A stretch of 64,000 bases of DNA, taken from Streptomyces sp. ISL-1 (GTDB lineage Bacteria; Actinomycetota; Actinomycetes; Streptomycetales; Streptomycetaceae). The stretch is taken from positions 59,380 through 123,379 of the forward strand of contig NZ_JAGGOI010000053.1 in the NCBI RefSeq assembly GCF_018614585.1. The letters run 5' to 3'. Below, one piece after another: positions 56,493 to 64,000 of the stretch. Below the pieces are notes generated by a model that was given only the letters and a program-made list of their open reading frames with translations, did no database searches and was not told the DNA's origin. The translations under genes and the position numbers were made by a program. Position 1 is the stretch's first letter. Each line of letters opens with the position of its first letter.

Positions 56493-59162
56493 CTACAGGC
56501 CGTAGCGCTCGCGCGCCTCCTTCACGGCCGAGGCCGGGACCTCGCCGCGCCGGGCCAGCTGGGCCAGCGCCGCGACCGTGATCGACTGGGCGTCGACGCC
56601 GAAGTGGCGCCGGGCCGCCGCACGCGTGTCGGAGAGGCCGAAGCCGTCCGTGCCGAGCGAGGAGTAGTCCTGCTCGACCCACTGGCTGATCTGGTCGGGG
56701 ACCTGGCGCATCCAGTCGGACACGGCCAGGACCGGGCCGGGAGCGTCCTCCAGCGCCTGGGTGACGTACGGGGTGCGCTGCTCGCCGCGCAGCAGCGCCT
56801 CCTCGGCCTCCAGCGCGTCCCGGCGCAGCTCGCCCCAGGAGGTCGCGGACCAGACGTCGGCGGCGACTCCCCAGTCGGAGCTGAGCAGTTCCTGTGCATC
56901 GAGGGCCCAGTGGATCGCCGTGCCCGAAGCGAGCAGCTGGAGCCGCGGGGCGTCCGCGGTGGCGGCCACACCCTCCTTGAAGCGGTAGAGACCGCGCAGG
57001 ATGCCCTCCTCGACGCCCTCCGGCATCGCGGGCTGCACCTTCGGCTCGTTGTAGACCGTCAGGTAGTAGAAGACGTTCTCCGCCGCCGGACCGTACATCC
57101 GGCGCAGACCGTCCTTGACGATGACACCGATCTCGTACGCGAAGGCCGGGTCGTAGTTGAGCGACGCCGGGTTCGTTGACGCGATCAGGTGCGAGTGGCC
57201 GTCGGCGTGCTGCAGGCCCTCGCCCGTCAGCGTCGTACGGCCGGCCGTCGCGCCGACGATGAAGCCCTTGCCGAGCTGGTCGGCCAGCTGCCACATCTGG
57301 TCGGCCGTGCGCTGCCAGCCGAACATCGAGTAGAAGATGTAGAACGGGATCATCGGCTCGCCGTGCGTCGCGTACGACGTGGACGCGGCGATGAAGTCCG
57401 CCATAGCGCCGGCCTCGGTGATCCCCTCGTTGAGGATCTGGCCGTCCTTGGCTTCCTTGTAGTACATCAACTGGTCGCGGTCGACCGGCTCGTACGTCTG
57501 GCCCAGCGGGGAATAGATGCCGGCCGACGGGAAGAGCGACTCCATGCCGAAGGTACGGGCCTCGTCCGGGACGATCGGCACCCAGCGTCTGCCGGTCTCC
57601 TTGTCCCGCATCAGATCCTTGACCAGGCGTACGAAGGCCATCGTGGTGGCCATCTCCTGCTTGCCGGAGCCCTTTGCGAGCGCCTTGAAGCCGCGCTCGT
57701 CCGGCTCGGGCAGCACCACCGCACGCACCCGGCGGGCCGGGGCGGGGCCGCCGAGGGCGGCGCGGCGCTCGGTGAGGTAGCGGACCTCGGGGGAGTCGGC
57801 GCCGGGGTGGCCGTAGGGCACCAGGCCGTCCGCGAAGGCGCTGTCCGGGATCGGGAGCTCGAGCAGGTCGCGCATGCCCTTGAACTCGTCGATCGTCAGC
57901 TTCTTCGTCTGGTGATTGGCGTTCTTCGACTCGAAGCCCTTGCCGAGGGTGTAGCCCTTCACCGTCTGCGCGAGGATCACCGTCGGCGCGCCCTTGTGCT
58001 CGACGGCAGCCCTGTACGCGGCGTACACCTTGCGGGCCTCGTGGCCGCCGCGGGAGGTGAAGAAGCACTCGGCGATCTTCGCGTCGCTGATCAGCTTCGA
58101 CAGCTCGACGAGCGCCGGCTCGGCGCCGAAGAAGTGCTCGCGGATGTACGCCACGTCCCGGGTCGCGTACGTCTGGAACTGTGCGTCCGGCACCTCGCGC
58201 AGGCGGCGCACCAGCGCGCCGGTGGTGTCGAGCTGGAACAGCTCGTCCCAGGCGGAGCCCCAAAGCGACTTGACGACATTCCATCCGGCGCCGCGGAACT
58301 GGGCCTCCAGCTCCTGCACGATCTTGAAGTTGGCGCGGACCGGGCCGTCGAGGCGCTGCAGATTGCAGTTGATGACGAAGGTCAGGTTGTCGAGCCGCTC
58401 ACGGGACGCGAGGGCGAGGGCGGCGGTCGACTCGGGCTCGTCCATCTCGCCGTCCCCGAGGAAGGCCCAGACGTGCGAGTTCGAGGTGTCCTTGATCTTC
58501 CGGTTCTCCAGGTAGCGGTTGAAGCGTGCCTGGTAGATCGCGGAGAGCGGGCCGAGGCCCATGGAGACGGTGGGGAACTCCCACAGCCAGGGCAGCCGGC
58601 GCGGGTGCGGGTAGGACGGGAGGCCGTTGCCGCCTGCCTCCTGCCGGAAGTTGTCGAGCTGCTGCTCGGACAGGCGTCCGTCGAGGAAGGCGCGAGCGTA
58701 GATGCCGGGGGACGCATGGCCCTGGATGTAGAGCTGGTCGCCGCTGCCGTCGCCCTCCTTGCCGCGGAAGAAGTGGTTGAAGCCGGTCTCGTAGAGCCAG
58801 GCCGCGGAGGCGAAGGTGGCGATATGGCCGCCGACGCCGAAGCGGGAGCCGCGGGTGACCATCGCGGCCGCGTTCCAGCGGTTCCACGCGGTGATGCGGG
58901 CCTCCAGCGCCTCATCGCCGTCGAAGGCAGGCTCGGCGGCGGTGGGGATGCTGTTGACGTAGTCCGTCTCCAGCAGCCTGGGCACGGGGACCCCGGCGCT
59001 CTCGGCGTGCTGGAGGGTACGGCGCATCAGGTACGCGGCGCGGTGCGGGCCCGCGTGCCGGGTGACGGCGTCGAGGGACGCCGCCCACTCGGCGGTTTCC
59101 TCGGCATCGCGGTCCGGGAGCTGGTCGAGCTCGCTCGGAAGCTTGCCTACGGGGTCGGTCAT
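56493..59162 (-). CDS. aceE: Pyruvate dehydrogenase E1, homodimeric type
   Basis: The 889-residue protein starts at ATG 59162. An N-terminal extension in the same frame (to 59378) has no support. It shows the AceE features: GGNGLPSYPHPRRLPWLWEF, the thiamine-diphosphate motif GDGEMDEPES with INCNLQRLDG, SRGGHEARKVYAAYRAA, and the transketolase-type C-terminal YDPAFAYEIGVI. It decarboxylates pyruvate to acetyl groups for E2-bound lipoate. The E2 gene is at the right edge of the window and lipA/lipB supply the lipoyl cofactor. A palindrome 100 bp upstream may be its operator. Confidence 0.96.
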   Translation of the reverse strand: MTDPVGKLPSELDQLPDRDAEETAEWAASLDAVTRHAGPHRAAYLMRRTLQHAESAGVPVPRLLETDYVNSIPTAAEPAFDGDEALEARITAWNRWNAAAMVTRGSRFGVGGHIATFASAAWLYETGFNHFFRGKEGDGSGDQLYIQGHASPGIYARAFLDGRLSEQQLDNFRQEAGGNGLPSYPHPRRLPWLWEFPTVSMGLGPLSAIYQARFNRYLENRKIKDTSNSHVWAFLGDGEMDEPESTAALALASRERLDNLTFVINCNLQRLDGPVRANFKIVQELEAQFRGAGWNVVKSLWGSAWDELFQLDTTGALVRRLREVPDAQFQTYATRDVAYIREHFFGAEPALVELSKLISDAKIAECFFTSRGGHEARKVYAAYRAAVEHKGAPTVILAQTVKGYTLGKGFESKNANHQTKKLTIDEFKGMRDLLELPIPDSAFADGLVPYGHPGADSPEVRYLTERRAALGGPAPARRVRAVVLPEPDERGFKALAKGSGKQEMATTMAFVRLVKDLMRDKETGRRWVPIVPDEARTFGMESLFPSAGIYSPLGQTYEPVDRDQLMYYKEAKDGQILNEGITEAGAMADFIAASTSYATHGEPMIPFYIFYSMFGWQRTADQMWQLADQLGKGFIVGATAGRTTLTGEGLQHADGHSHLIASTNPASLNYDPAFAYEIGVIVKDGLRRMYGPAAENVFYYLTVYNEPKVQPAMPEGVEEGILRGLYRFKEGVAATADAPRLQLLASGTAIHWALDAQELLSSDWGVAADVWSATSWGELRRDALEAEEALLRGEQRTPYVTQALEDAPGPVLAVSDWMRQVPDQISQWVEQDYSSLGTDGFGLSDTRAAARRHFGVDAQSITVAALAQLARRGEVPASAVKEARERYGL

Positions 59163-59261
59163 GGTCGCCGCCTTCCGGACAGGAGGGGGGTGGAGAAAGG
59201 GGGGCCTTGTCTGGCAGGACAGGGCGAGGAGTTGGTGAACCCCGGGGCAACTGTAAGTCTC

Positions 59262-59278
59262 TGATCGATGATCGATCA
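59262..59278. promoter_or_regulatory. 17-bp palindrome upstream of aceE
   Basis: TGATCGAT-G-ATCGATCA is a perfect odd palindrome 100 bp before the aceE start, in the likely promoter. The GntR/FCD regulator gene at 62135-62758 is a possible source of the binding protein but no evidence links them. The gap 59163-59891 also contains the next two entries and no gene that I can support. Confidence 0.5.
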
Positions 59279-59300
59279 AAGGTTGGGCGAAATTGGCATG

Positions 59301-59341
59301 CGGTGCCGCGAAATGGGGCACTCGGTGCCGCGAGAAATGGG
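59301..59341. repeat. Two direct repeats upstream of aceE
   Basis: CGGTGCCGCGAAATGGG (59301-59317) and CGGTGCCGCGAGAAATGGG (59323-59341) are near-identical with a start-to-start distance of 22 bp. They lie about 140-180 bp from the aceE start and may be a second regulator site. Confidence 0.5.
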
Positions 59342-59462
59342 TGCATTCCGGGCGCGATGGTGGCGGTGCGCCGGTCACCGGGCTTGATCCGGTGACCCGG
59401 CGTGACCGTCCTTGATCCCCCAGGCTTTGTCCGGTGAACCCCCAACGGGCGTCTCGGGGTGA

Positions 59463-59583
59463 GATTCAAGCCCGCCTGAGGGCGAAACCGGTGCGATTCA
59501 AGCCTGTCCGGCGTTTGAGGACGGAACTGTTGACCGGCGGCGCGGTGCGCGCCCCATCAAGCCCCGGCGTTTGAGGACGACCG
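59463..59583. repeat. Copies of a dispersed Streptomyces intergenic repeat
   Basis: ATTCAAGCCTGTCCGGCGTT with TGAGGAC after it (59497-59523), and ATCAAGCCCCGGCGTTTGAG with GACGACC after it (about 59556-59582), are copies of the same unit. A partial copy is at 59465. The reverse of the same unit is at 45057-45080. The function is unknown. Such pieces are common between Streptomyces genes. Confidence 0.7.
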
Positions 59584-59891
59584 GACCGCGGCTCGGCCGA
59601 CCGCGGTCGTCCACCGGGTTGAACCCGCACCGCGCCCACAGCACGCCCCGCATGTCCCGGTCCCTGGTGCTCGATCGCCTGCTCGCTGCCGGTGATCTGA
59701 TCGGCCACCGCGGCTTCCTCCTCGTTCCCCACGAGCCGGACAACTACTCCCCAGGATAGGAGCGGGCAGCTCCCGACGGGGGCGGCAGGAACGGGACGGG
59801 CTGAGCACCTCGGGTGATCGCTGCAGCCGTGGTGGAGAACGAGCGGTTCACTGCCAGAGAATCAGGCTGAACGGGGATAAATTGCCGGTCC

Positions 59892-61376
59892 ATGACGCAG
59901 CAGAAGACCGGCACTCTGGGCAGCGCCTCCGCCCCGGAGCACAGCCAGGACACAGCTGATCCCCGCCGGCACGACTCCTCGCCCGGCAGTCCCGGCAGCC
60001 CTGGCAGTCCCGGCGGAACAGCCCGCGCCCTCGCCCGCGCGGCACGGTACGCCGACGCCTGGACGGCAAAGAAATCCATCGTGGCGCTCTACGCGGTCTG
60101 GTCCCTGACCCGGCTCGGCATGCTGTTCCTGCTGGTCCAGGACAGCATCGGCGTCAGCAATGTCTCGGACGAGGTGAACTTCCTCTACCCGCGCTGGTAC
60201 CAGCAGCTGACCGACGGCTCGTTCCCGGTCAATGACGTCACCTGGCAGTACCCGCCGGGCGCCGGTCTGGTGTTCCTGTTCCCCTCGACGCTGCCGTTCC
60301 TCGACTACTTCAAGGCGTTTCTCGTCCTCACCCTTCTCGCCGACGCGATCGTCACTCTGGCCCTGGCCCGCCAGGGCCGGAGCCTCGCCGGGGCCTGGAT
60401 GTGGACCGGCGGACTGCCGCTGCTGCTGAATGTGCCGCACGGACGGTTCGACATCCAGGTCACGGCCCTCGCCGTGCTGGCCCTGCTCAGCGCCCGGCGC
60501 CACCCGCGCCTCGGCGGCGTGTTCGCCGCGCTCGGCGCCATGATCAAGGTCTGGCCGCTGCTCACCCTGGTGGGCACGGAGAGAGGGCACACCAGCCGGC
60601 AGGCTTGGCTGTCCGCCGCCGCGGCCGCGGGCGCGCTGCTCGCCGTACTGGCCCTCGGCTTCCGGCACAGCCTCGACTTCCTGCAGCAACAGGGCGCCAG
60701 GGGCGTGCAGATCGAGTCACTGGGCGGGACCGTGCTGTCGCTGATGCGGGCATCGGGCATGCCGATCTGGGTCGAGTCCCGTTACGGTGCCCTGGAGTTC
60801 AGCGGCGCGCACGTGGCGACCGTCGCCCAGCTGTCCATGCTGCTCACGGCCGCCGCCTTCGGCTGGCTGATGTTCTGGCGGGGCAGAGCCGCGCAGTGGA
60901 CCACCGCGACACCGTTCGACGCCGCACTCGCCGCCGTCCTGCTGTTCACCGTCACCAGCCGGGTGATCAGCCCTCAGTACCTGGTCTGGCTGCTGGGCCT
61001 GGCCGCGGTCTGCCTCACTTCCCGGCACACCACCCAGCGCCCGGTGGCACTCGTGCTGCTGGCCGCGAGTGCCGTGACCGCCCTGGCCTTTCCGACCTAC
61101 TACCTGGACGTCATGTACGGCTCGGCGCTGGGCATCACGCTGATGGTCGTACGCAATGGTCTGCTGGTCACGGCTGCCCTGCTCTCCTGCCAACGCCTGT
61201 GGAAGGCAACGGCGGCTACGACGCACACGGCATCCACGGCACCCACCGCGCCAGGCTCCGCAACCGCGGCAGGTCCATCTGCTCAGCCATCCCATGATGA
61301 TGAGCCAGGCCAGGACGCAATTCCAGATGCTGCTGGTCAGCTCCAGCAAGTAGCCCCGCCCTCCCGCCGACGCTGA
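59892..61376 (+). CDS. GT87-type polytopic membrane protein
   Basis: The 494-residue protein starts at ATG 59892. Residues 1-60 are hydrophilic with a Gly-Ser-Pro repeat (about 32-43). About ten hydrophobic segments follow. NVSDEVNFLYPRWYQQL and VTWQYPPGAGLVFL near the first loop, then GAMIKVWPLLTL, match the DUF2029/GT87 mannosyltransferase-like family, which uses polyprenyl-phosphate sugars on the outer face of the membrane. The Asp/Glu residues in the first extracellular loop are in the usual catalytic region. The C-terminal ~55 residues are Ala/Thr/Pro-rich. No sugar pathway gene is adjacent. Confidence 0.8.
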   Translation: MTQQKTGTLGSASAPEHSQDTADPRRHDSSPGSPGSPGSPGGTARALARAARYADAWTAKKSIVALYAVWSLTRLGMLFLLVQDSIGVSNVSDEVNFLYPRWYQQLTDGSFPVNDVTWQYPPGAGLVFLFPSTLPFLDYFKAFLVLTLLADAIVTLALARQGRSLAGAWMWTGGLPLLLNVPHGRFDIQVTALAVLALLSARRHPRLGGVFAALGAMIKVWPLLTLVGTERGHTSRQAWLSAAAAAGALLAVLALGFRHSLDFLQQQGARGVQIESLGGTVLSLMRASGMPIWVESRYGALEFSGAHVATVAQLSMLLTAAAFGWLMFWRGRAAQWTTATPFDAALAAVLLFTVTSRVISPQYLVWLLGLAAVCLTSRHTTQRPVALVLLAASAVTALAFPTYYLDVMYGSALGITLMVVRNGLLVTAALLSCQRLWKATAATTHTASTAPTAPGSATAAGPSAQPSHDDEPGQDAIPDAAGQLQQVAPPSRRR

Positions 61377-61391
61377 GCCGCGTCGGCGGGA
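61362..61391. terminator. Hairpin terminator overlapping the GT87 stop codon
   Basis: TCCCGCCGACGC (61362-61373) pairs with GCGTCGGCGGGA (61380-61391). The loop contains the stop codon 61374-61376. It also lies past the end of the convergent nuclease remnant. Confidence 0.75.
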
Positions 61392-61487
61392 AGGAACACT
61401 CGGGGTGCCTGGGCGCCCCGGCGGCACGGTAGCCGGGGTCCTGCCAGGGCCGGGCTGCGCCTTCCGCCACAGACCCGCGAGGCAGTG

Positions 61488-62127
61488 CTACACGCCGAGC
61501 AGCTCTCCGAAGAACTCGCACAGCATCGCGTCCGCCGCCTGCTTGCTGATGAACTCCGCGCCCCCGAACCGGTACACGTCATAGCCCTGGAGCCGATACG
61601 CCGGTCTTCCCGCACCATCTCCGCGTACAGGTCCGGCGCTGCCTCCCCATTGCGCGAGTAGTGCTGCTTCCCCTCCAGCTCCAGGACGTACCGGCGGCCA
61701 CCGGGAGCGAGCAGCAGGAAGTCCATACGCTGACGCACGAGCACCTGCCCCTCCGCCCGCTGCATCCTCTGCTGCTGAGTGAGCGGGTCGTAGTGGAGAA
61801 ACACCTGCGGTAGGAGAGCAGGGATGTCATCGAATCCCTTGCTCACAGAGAATTGCCAGTATGAGTCCAGCATCAGCTGTTCCGGCTCGTGGAGGGATCC
61901 CACCAGCCGGTCCCGAAGCGCTTTGCGCAGCGCTTCCACCGGAAGCGCATAGTTGCCGGCGAGGCTTCCGCGGAACCGGCGATCGGTCAACAGCAGCCGG
62001 AGGGTGTGGGCGATCAGATTGACGGTGCCCTGGTGTGCGGCGACGAGCACCAGGCGCAGGTGTTCCACTATCTCCGTATTGCTGAGGTTGGATTCGTGAG
62101 AGATGAGCCGTGAGGCAAGGTCGTTGC
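61488..62127 (-). pseudogene. Frameshifted gene with AbiJ-like N-terminus and PD-(D/E)XK nuclease C-terminus
   Basis: Two frames are needed for a sensible protein. The first reads EHLRLVLVAAHQGTVNLIAH and continues to VLVRQRMDFLLLAPGG, RRYVLELEGKQHYSRNGE and LYAEMVREDRR. Near 61597 one base is missing, and the sequence goes on in another frame as RLQGYDVYRFGGAEFISKQA and stops at 61488. The pattern Asp-FLLL ... LELEGKQHY has the acidic residue and Glu-x-Lys of a PD-(D/E)XK nuclease. The N-terminal half resembles AbiJ-type phage-resistance helical domains. The 5' end has no good start and abuts the GntR gene. It is probably inactive unless the indel is a sequencing error. Confidence 0.65.
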
Positions 62128-62134
62128 CCGGCCC

Positions 62135-62758
62135 TCACGCCCGCGGCGCGCAGCCCAACACGTGCGCCTTCACCAGCGCACCGATCTCCGGGTCACGGCG
62201 GCGAAACGCCTCGACCAGCTCCTCGTGCTCCTCCGCGTACGACTTCTGCACCGTCCCCAGCCACCGGATCGACAGCGCCGTGAACACCTCGATCCCCAGC
62301 CCCTCCCAGGTGTGCAGCAGCACGCCGTTCTTCGCCGCCCGCACCAGTTCCCGGTGGAATCCGACCGTGTGCCGCACCTGAGCGGCCGAGTCGCCCGCCC
62401 TGTCCGCCGCGTACAGCCCGGCCACATGCGGCTCCAGCGCGGAACAGTCCTCCGCCAGCCGCCCCGCCGCCAGCTCGGCCGCGATCTGCTCGAGGCCTGC
62501 CCGTACGGGGTAGCTCTCCTCCAGGTCGGCGGCCGTGAGGCTCCGTACACGTACACCCTTGTTGGGCGCCGACTCGATCAGCCGCAGACTCTCCAGCTCC
62601 CGCAGCGCCTCGCGCACCGGCGTCTGGGACACCTGCAGCTCCGTCGCGATCCGCCGCTCGACGATCCGCTCGCCGGGCTTCCAGCGGCCGCTGACGATCC
62701 CCTCCACGATGTGCTCGCGGATCTGTTCGCGCAGCGAGTGGATGACGGGCGGGGTCAT
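62135..62758 (-). CDS. GntR-family regulator (FCD subgroup)
   Basis: The start is ATG 62758, with AGGAG seven bases upstream. An in-frame ATG at 62794 is less likely. The 207-residue protein has the GntR winged helix (LREQIREHIVEGIVSGRWKP, then GERIVERRIATELQVSQTPV, then REALRELESLRLIES) and a helical FCD domain with metal-ligand positions (AAELAAGRLAEDCSALEPHV; VRHTVGFHRELVRAAKNGVL). FCD regulators bind small carboxylic acids and often control central or aromatic acid metabolism. It is next to the dehydrogenase E2 gene and a few kb from aceE, which could be targets. Confidence 0.88.
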   Translation of the reverse strand: MTPPVIHSLREQIREHIVEGIVSGRWKPGERIVERRIATELQVSQTPVREALRELESLRLIESAPNKGVRVRSLTAADLEESYPVRAGLEQIAAELAAGRLAEDCSALEPHVAGLYAADRAGDSAAQVRHTVGFHRELVRAAKNGVLLHTWEGLGIEVFTALSIRWLGTVQKSYAEEHEELVEAFRRRDPEIGALVKAHVLGCAPRA

Positions 62759-62908
62759 GAGGGCTCCTGGGGAGGGCAGCGCGGACCTTGTCATTATTGC
62801 CGCCGAGACGAAGCAGGCTATGCCGTCGCCCGGAACGCTGAGCGCTGACCGCGGTCAAACCGGCGTGCCCGGCACGGGCCTTGGGCGCGGAGGGCGGGGC
62901 GTGTACAT

Positions 62909-62948
62909 GAATGTGCCCCTGTCCGGCGGACCGGACAGGGGCACATTC
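62909..62948. terminator. Hairpin terminator of the E2 gene
   Basis: Arms 62909-62926 and 62931-62948 are 18 bp each and perfect, with a 4-base loop. They lie 15 bp beyond the end of the E2 gene on the minus strand. Confidence 0.9.
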
Positions 62949-62962
62949 ACAGTGCTGGAGCC

Positions 62963-64000
62963 TTACAGGCCGAGCTCGACCTCGAACTCGCCGGCCTCCA
63001 GGATCTCCTTGACGCTCGTCAGGTAGCGGGCGGCGTCGGCGCCGTCCACCAGACGGTGGTCGTAGGAGAGCGCGACGTACGTCATGTCGCGGATGGCGAT
63101 GGTCTCGCCGAGCTCCGGGTGGTTGATGACCACCGGGCGCTTGACGGTGGCGCCGATGCCCAGGATGGCGGCCTGGTTCGGCGGCACGATGATCGTGTCG
63201 AACAGCGCACCGCGCGAACCGGTGTTGCTGACGGTGAAGGTCGCGCCCGCCAGGTCGTCCGGGGTGATCTTGCTGGAGCGCACGGCGCCCGCGAGCTCCG
63301 CGGTCCTCTTGGCGATGCCGGCGAGGTTCAGGTCGCCCGCGCCCTTGATGACCGGCGTCATCAGACCCTTCTCGGAGTCCACGGCGATGCCGATGTTCTC
63401 CGAGTCGAAGTACGTGATGGTGCCCTCGTCCTCGTTGATCCGGGCGTTGATGACCGGGTGGGCCTTCAGCGCCTGGGCCGCGGCCTTGACGAAGAACGGC
63501 ATCGGGGACAGCTTGACGCCCTCACGGGCGGCGAAGGCGTCCTTGGCCTTGGCGCGCAGCTTCATCAGCTTGGTGATGTCGACCTCGACGACCGAGGTCA
63601 GCTGGGCCTGGCTGTGCAGGGCCTTCATCATGTTGTCGCCGATGACCTTGCGCATCCGGGTCATCTTGACGGTCTGACCGCGCAGCGGGGACGGCGCGAC
63701 GGAAACGCCCGGGGCCTTCGAAGCGGCGGCGGCCGGAGCCGGAGCGGCGGCAGCGGCCTTGGCGGCCTCCGCGGCGGCGACGACGTCCTGCTTGCGGATA
63801 CGGCCACCGACGCCGGTGCCCTTGACCGTGGACAGGTCCACGCCGTTCTCGGCGGCGAGCTTACGGACCAGGGGGGTCACGTACGCGTCACCGGCGTCAC
63901 CCGCGGCGGGGGCCGCCGGAGCAGCCGGGGCCGGAGTAACGGGCGCGGGGGCCGCCGGAGCCGGAGCGGGAGCAGACACAGGTGCCGGTGCCGGTGCCGG
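62963..64000 (-). CDS. sucB: Dihydrolipoamide acyltransferase E2 (C-terminal part)
   Basis: The 5' part, with the lipoyl domains, lies beyond the right edge. What is visible is an Ala/Pro linker, an E3/E1-binding domain (YVTPLVRKLAAENGVDLSTV with KGTGVGGRI) and the catalytic acyltransferase domain (MTRMRKVIGDNMMKALHSQA, IPFFVKAA-type segment, ALSYDHRLVDGADAARYL with catalytic His and Asp). It serves pyruvate or 2-oxoglutarate dehydrogenase. In Streptomyces the gene in this place is usually annotated sucB, but the protein also works with AceE. It needs the lipoyl group made by lipB and lipA. Confidence 0.9.
   Translation of the reverse strand, partial: PAPAPAPVSAPAPAPAAPAPVTPAPAAPAAPAAGDAGDAYVTPLVRKLAAENGVDLSTVKGTGVGGRIRKQDVVAAAEAAKAAAAAPAPAAAASKAPGVSVAPSPLRGQTVKMTRMRKVIGDNMMKALHSQAQLTSVVEVDITKLMKLRAKAKDAFAAREGVKLSPMPFFVKAAAQALKAHPVINARINEDEGTITYFDSENIGIAVDSEKGLMTPVIKGAGDLNLAGIAKRTAELAGAVRSSKITPDDLAGATFTVSNTGSRGALFDTIIVPPNQAAILGIGATVKRPVVINHPELGETIAIRDMTYVALSYDHRLVDGADAARYLTSVKEILEAGEFEVELGL

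Noticed and set aside
59571..59759. A 62-codon plus-strand frame between aceE and the GT87 gene
   Set aside because: It starts inside the intergenic repeat family, has no ribosome site and gives no domain-like protein.
1..64000. CRISPR arrays, tRNA or rRNA genes
   Set aside because: No array of equally spaced identical repeats was seen (the satellite at 44.3 kb has no spacers), and no cloverleaf with a GTTCRAATC-type arm was recognised. A covariance-model scan would be decisive.

Overview
This is a chromosomal window from a high-GC actinomycete, almost certainly a Streptomyces. The evidence is GC-rich third positions, many GTG starts, strong GGAGG-type ribosome sites, and a core block in the order known from Streptomyces: glnA, an RDD membrane protein, a DUF4191 protein, a 69-residue protein, lipA, lipB, and further on aceE and the E2 acyltransferase gene. 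No tRNA, rRNA or CRISPR array was seen.

Layout. (1) 1-4.7 kb: the tail of a Gfo/Idh/MocA oxidoreductase, a Pro/Glu-rich secreted protein, an ArsC/Spx-like protein, a small conserved protein, a secreted DUF1906 protein with two SH3-like repeats, and a GNAT. (2) 4.9-8.6 kb: a three-gene cassette of Fe(II)/2-oxoglutarate dioxygenase, SAM methyltransferase and choline/carnitine-type O-acyltransferase, suggesting a hydroxylated, methylated and acylated small molecule. (3) 8.6-11.5 kb: a HelR-type RNA polymerase-recycling ATPase behind a perfect 19-bp rifamycin-associated element (RAE) and the decayed 5' end of a glycosyltransferase gene. The block is flanked by two copies of the acyltransferase gene's 3' end and terminator. 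(4) 11.6-17.6 kb: a serine hydrolase, a methyltransferase, an N-terminally truncated TPR regulator, an anti-sigma-type ATPase with decayed partner genes, and a kinase-like protein.

(5) 17.7-37.3 kb: the accessory core. An integrative mobile element (about 19.57-37.33 kb) sits at the 3' end of glnA. It carries a tyrosine integrase, an XRE regulator, an AlpA-type excisionase, a DUF3631 ATPase whose 5' end is packed with GGGGAC repeats (possible origin), MobC and a relaxase. Its cargo is a HAD/methyltransferase/kinase operon, an XRE-TPR regulator with a NUDIX protein, an HNH nuclease, and a giant STAND NTPase with a nuclease-like N-terminus. An older att-like site at 17.74 kb and a HEAT-repeat gene beside it suggest an earlier element at the same target.

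(6) 37.3-49.8 kb: core genes glnA (with a clear GlnR box) to lipB, an NsdA-like regulator, a 600-bp 8-bp-period satellite, and housekeeping oxidoreductases and acetyltransferases. (7) 49.9-55.2 kb: an operon of argininosuccinate-synthase-like enzyme, isoleucine-dioxygenase-like hydroxylase and EamA exporter, then a LuxR-type regulator divergent from a 67-residue secreted peptide gene coupled to a binding-protein-like gene. (8) 55.4-64 kb: a WYL regulator, aceE, a GT87-type membrane protein, a frameshifted nuclease gene, a GntR/FCD regulator and the start-truncated E2 gene.

The best candidates for undescribed biology are the dioxygenase/methyltransferase/acyltransferase cassette, the glnA-targeting element with its STAND protein, and the ASS-like/hydroxylase/exporter plus peptide-regulator cluster.
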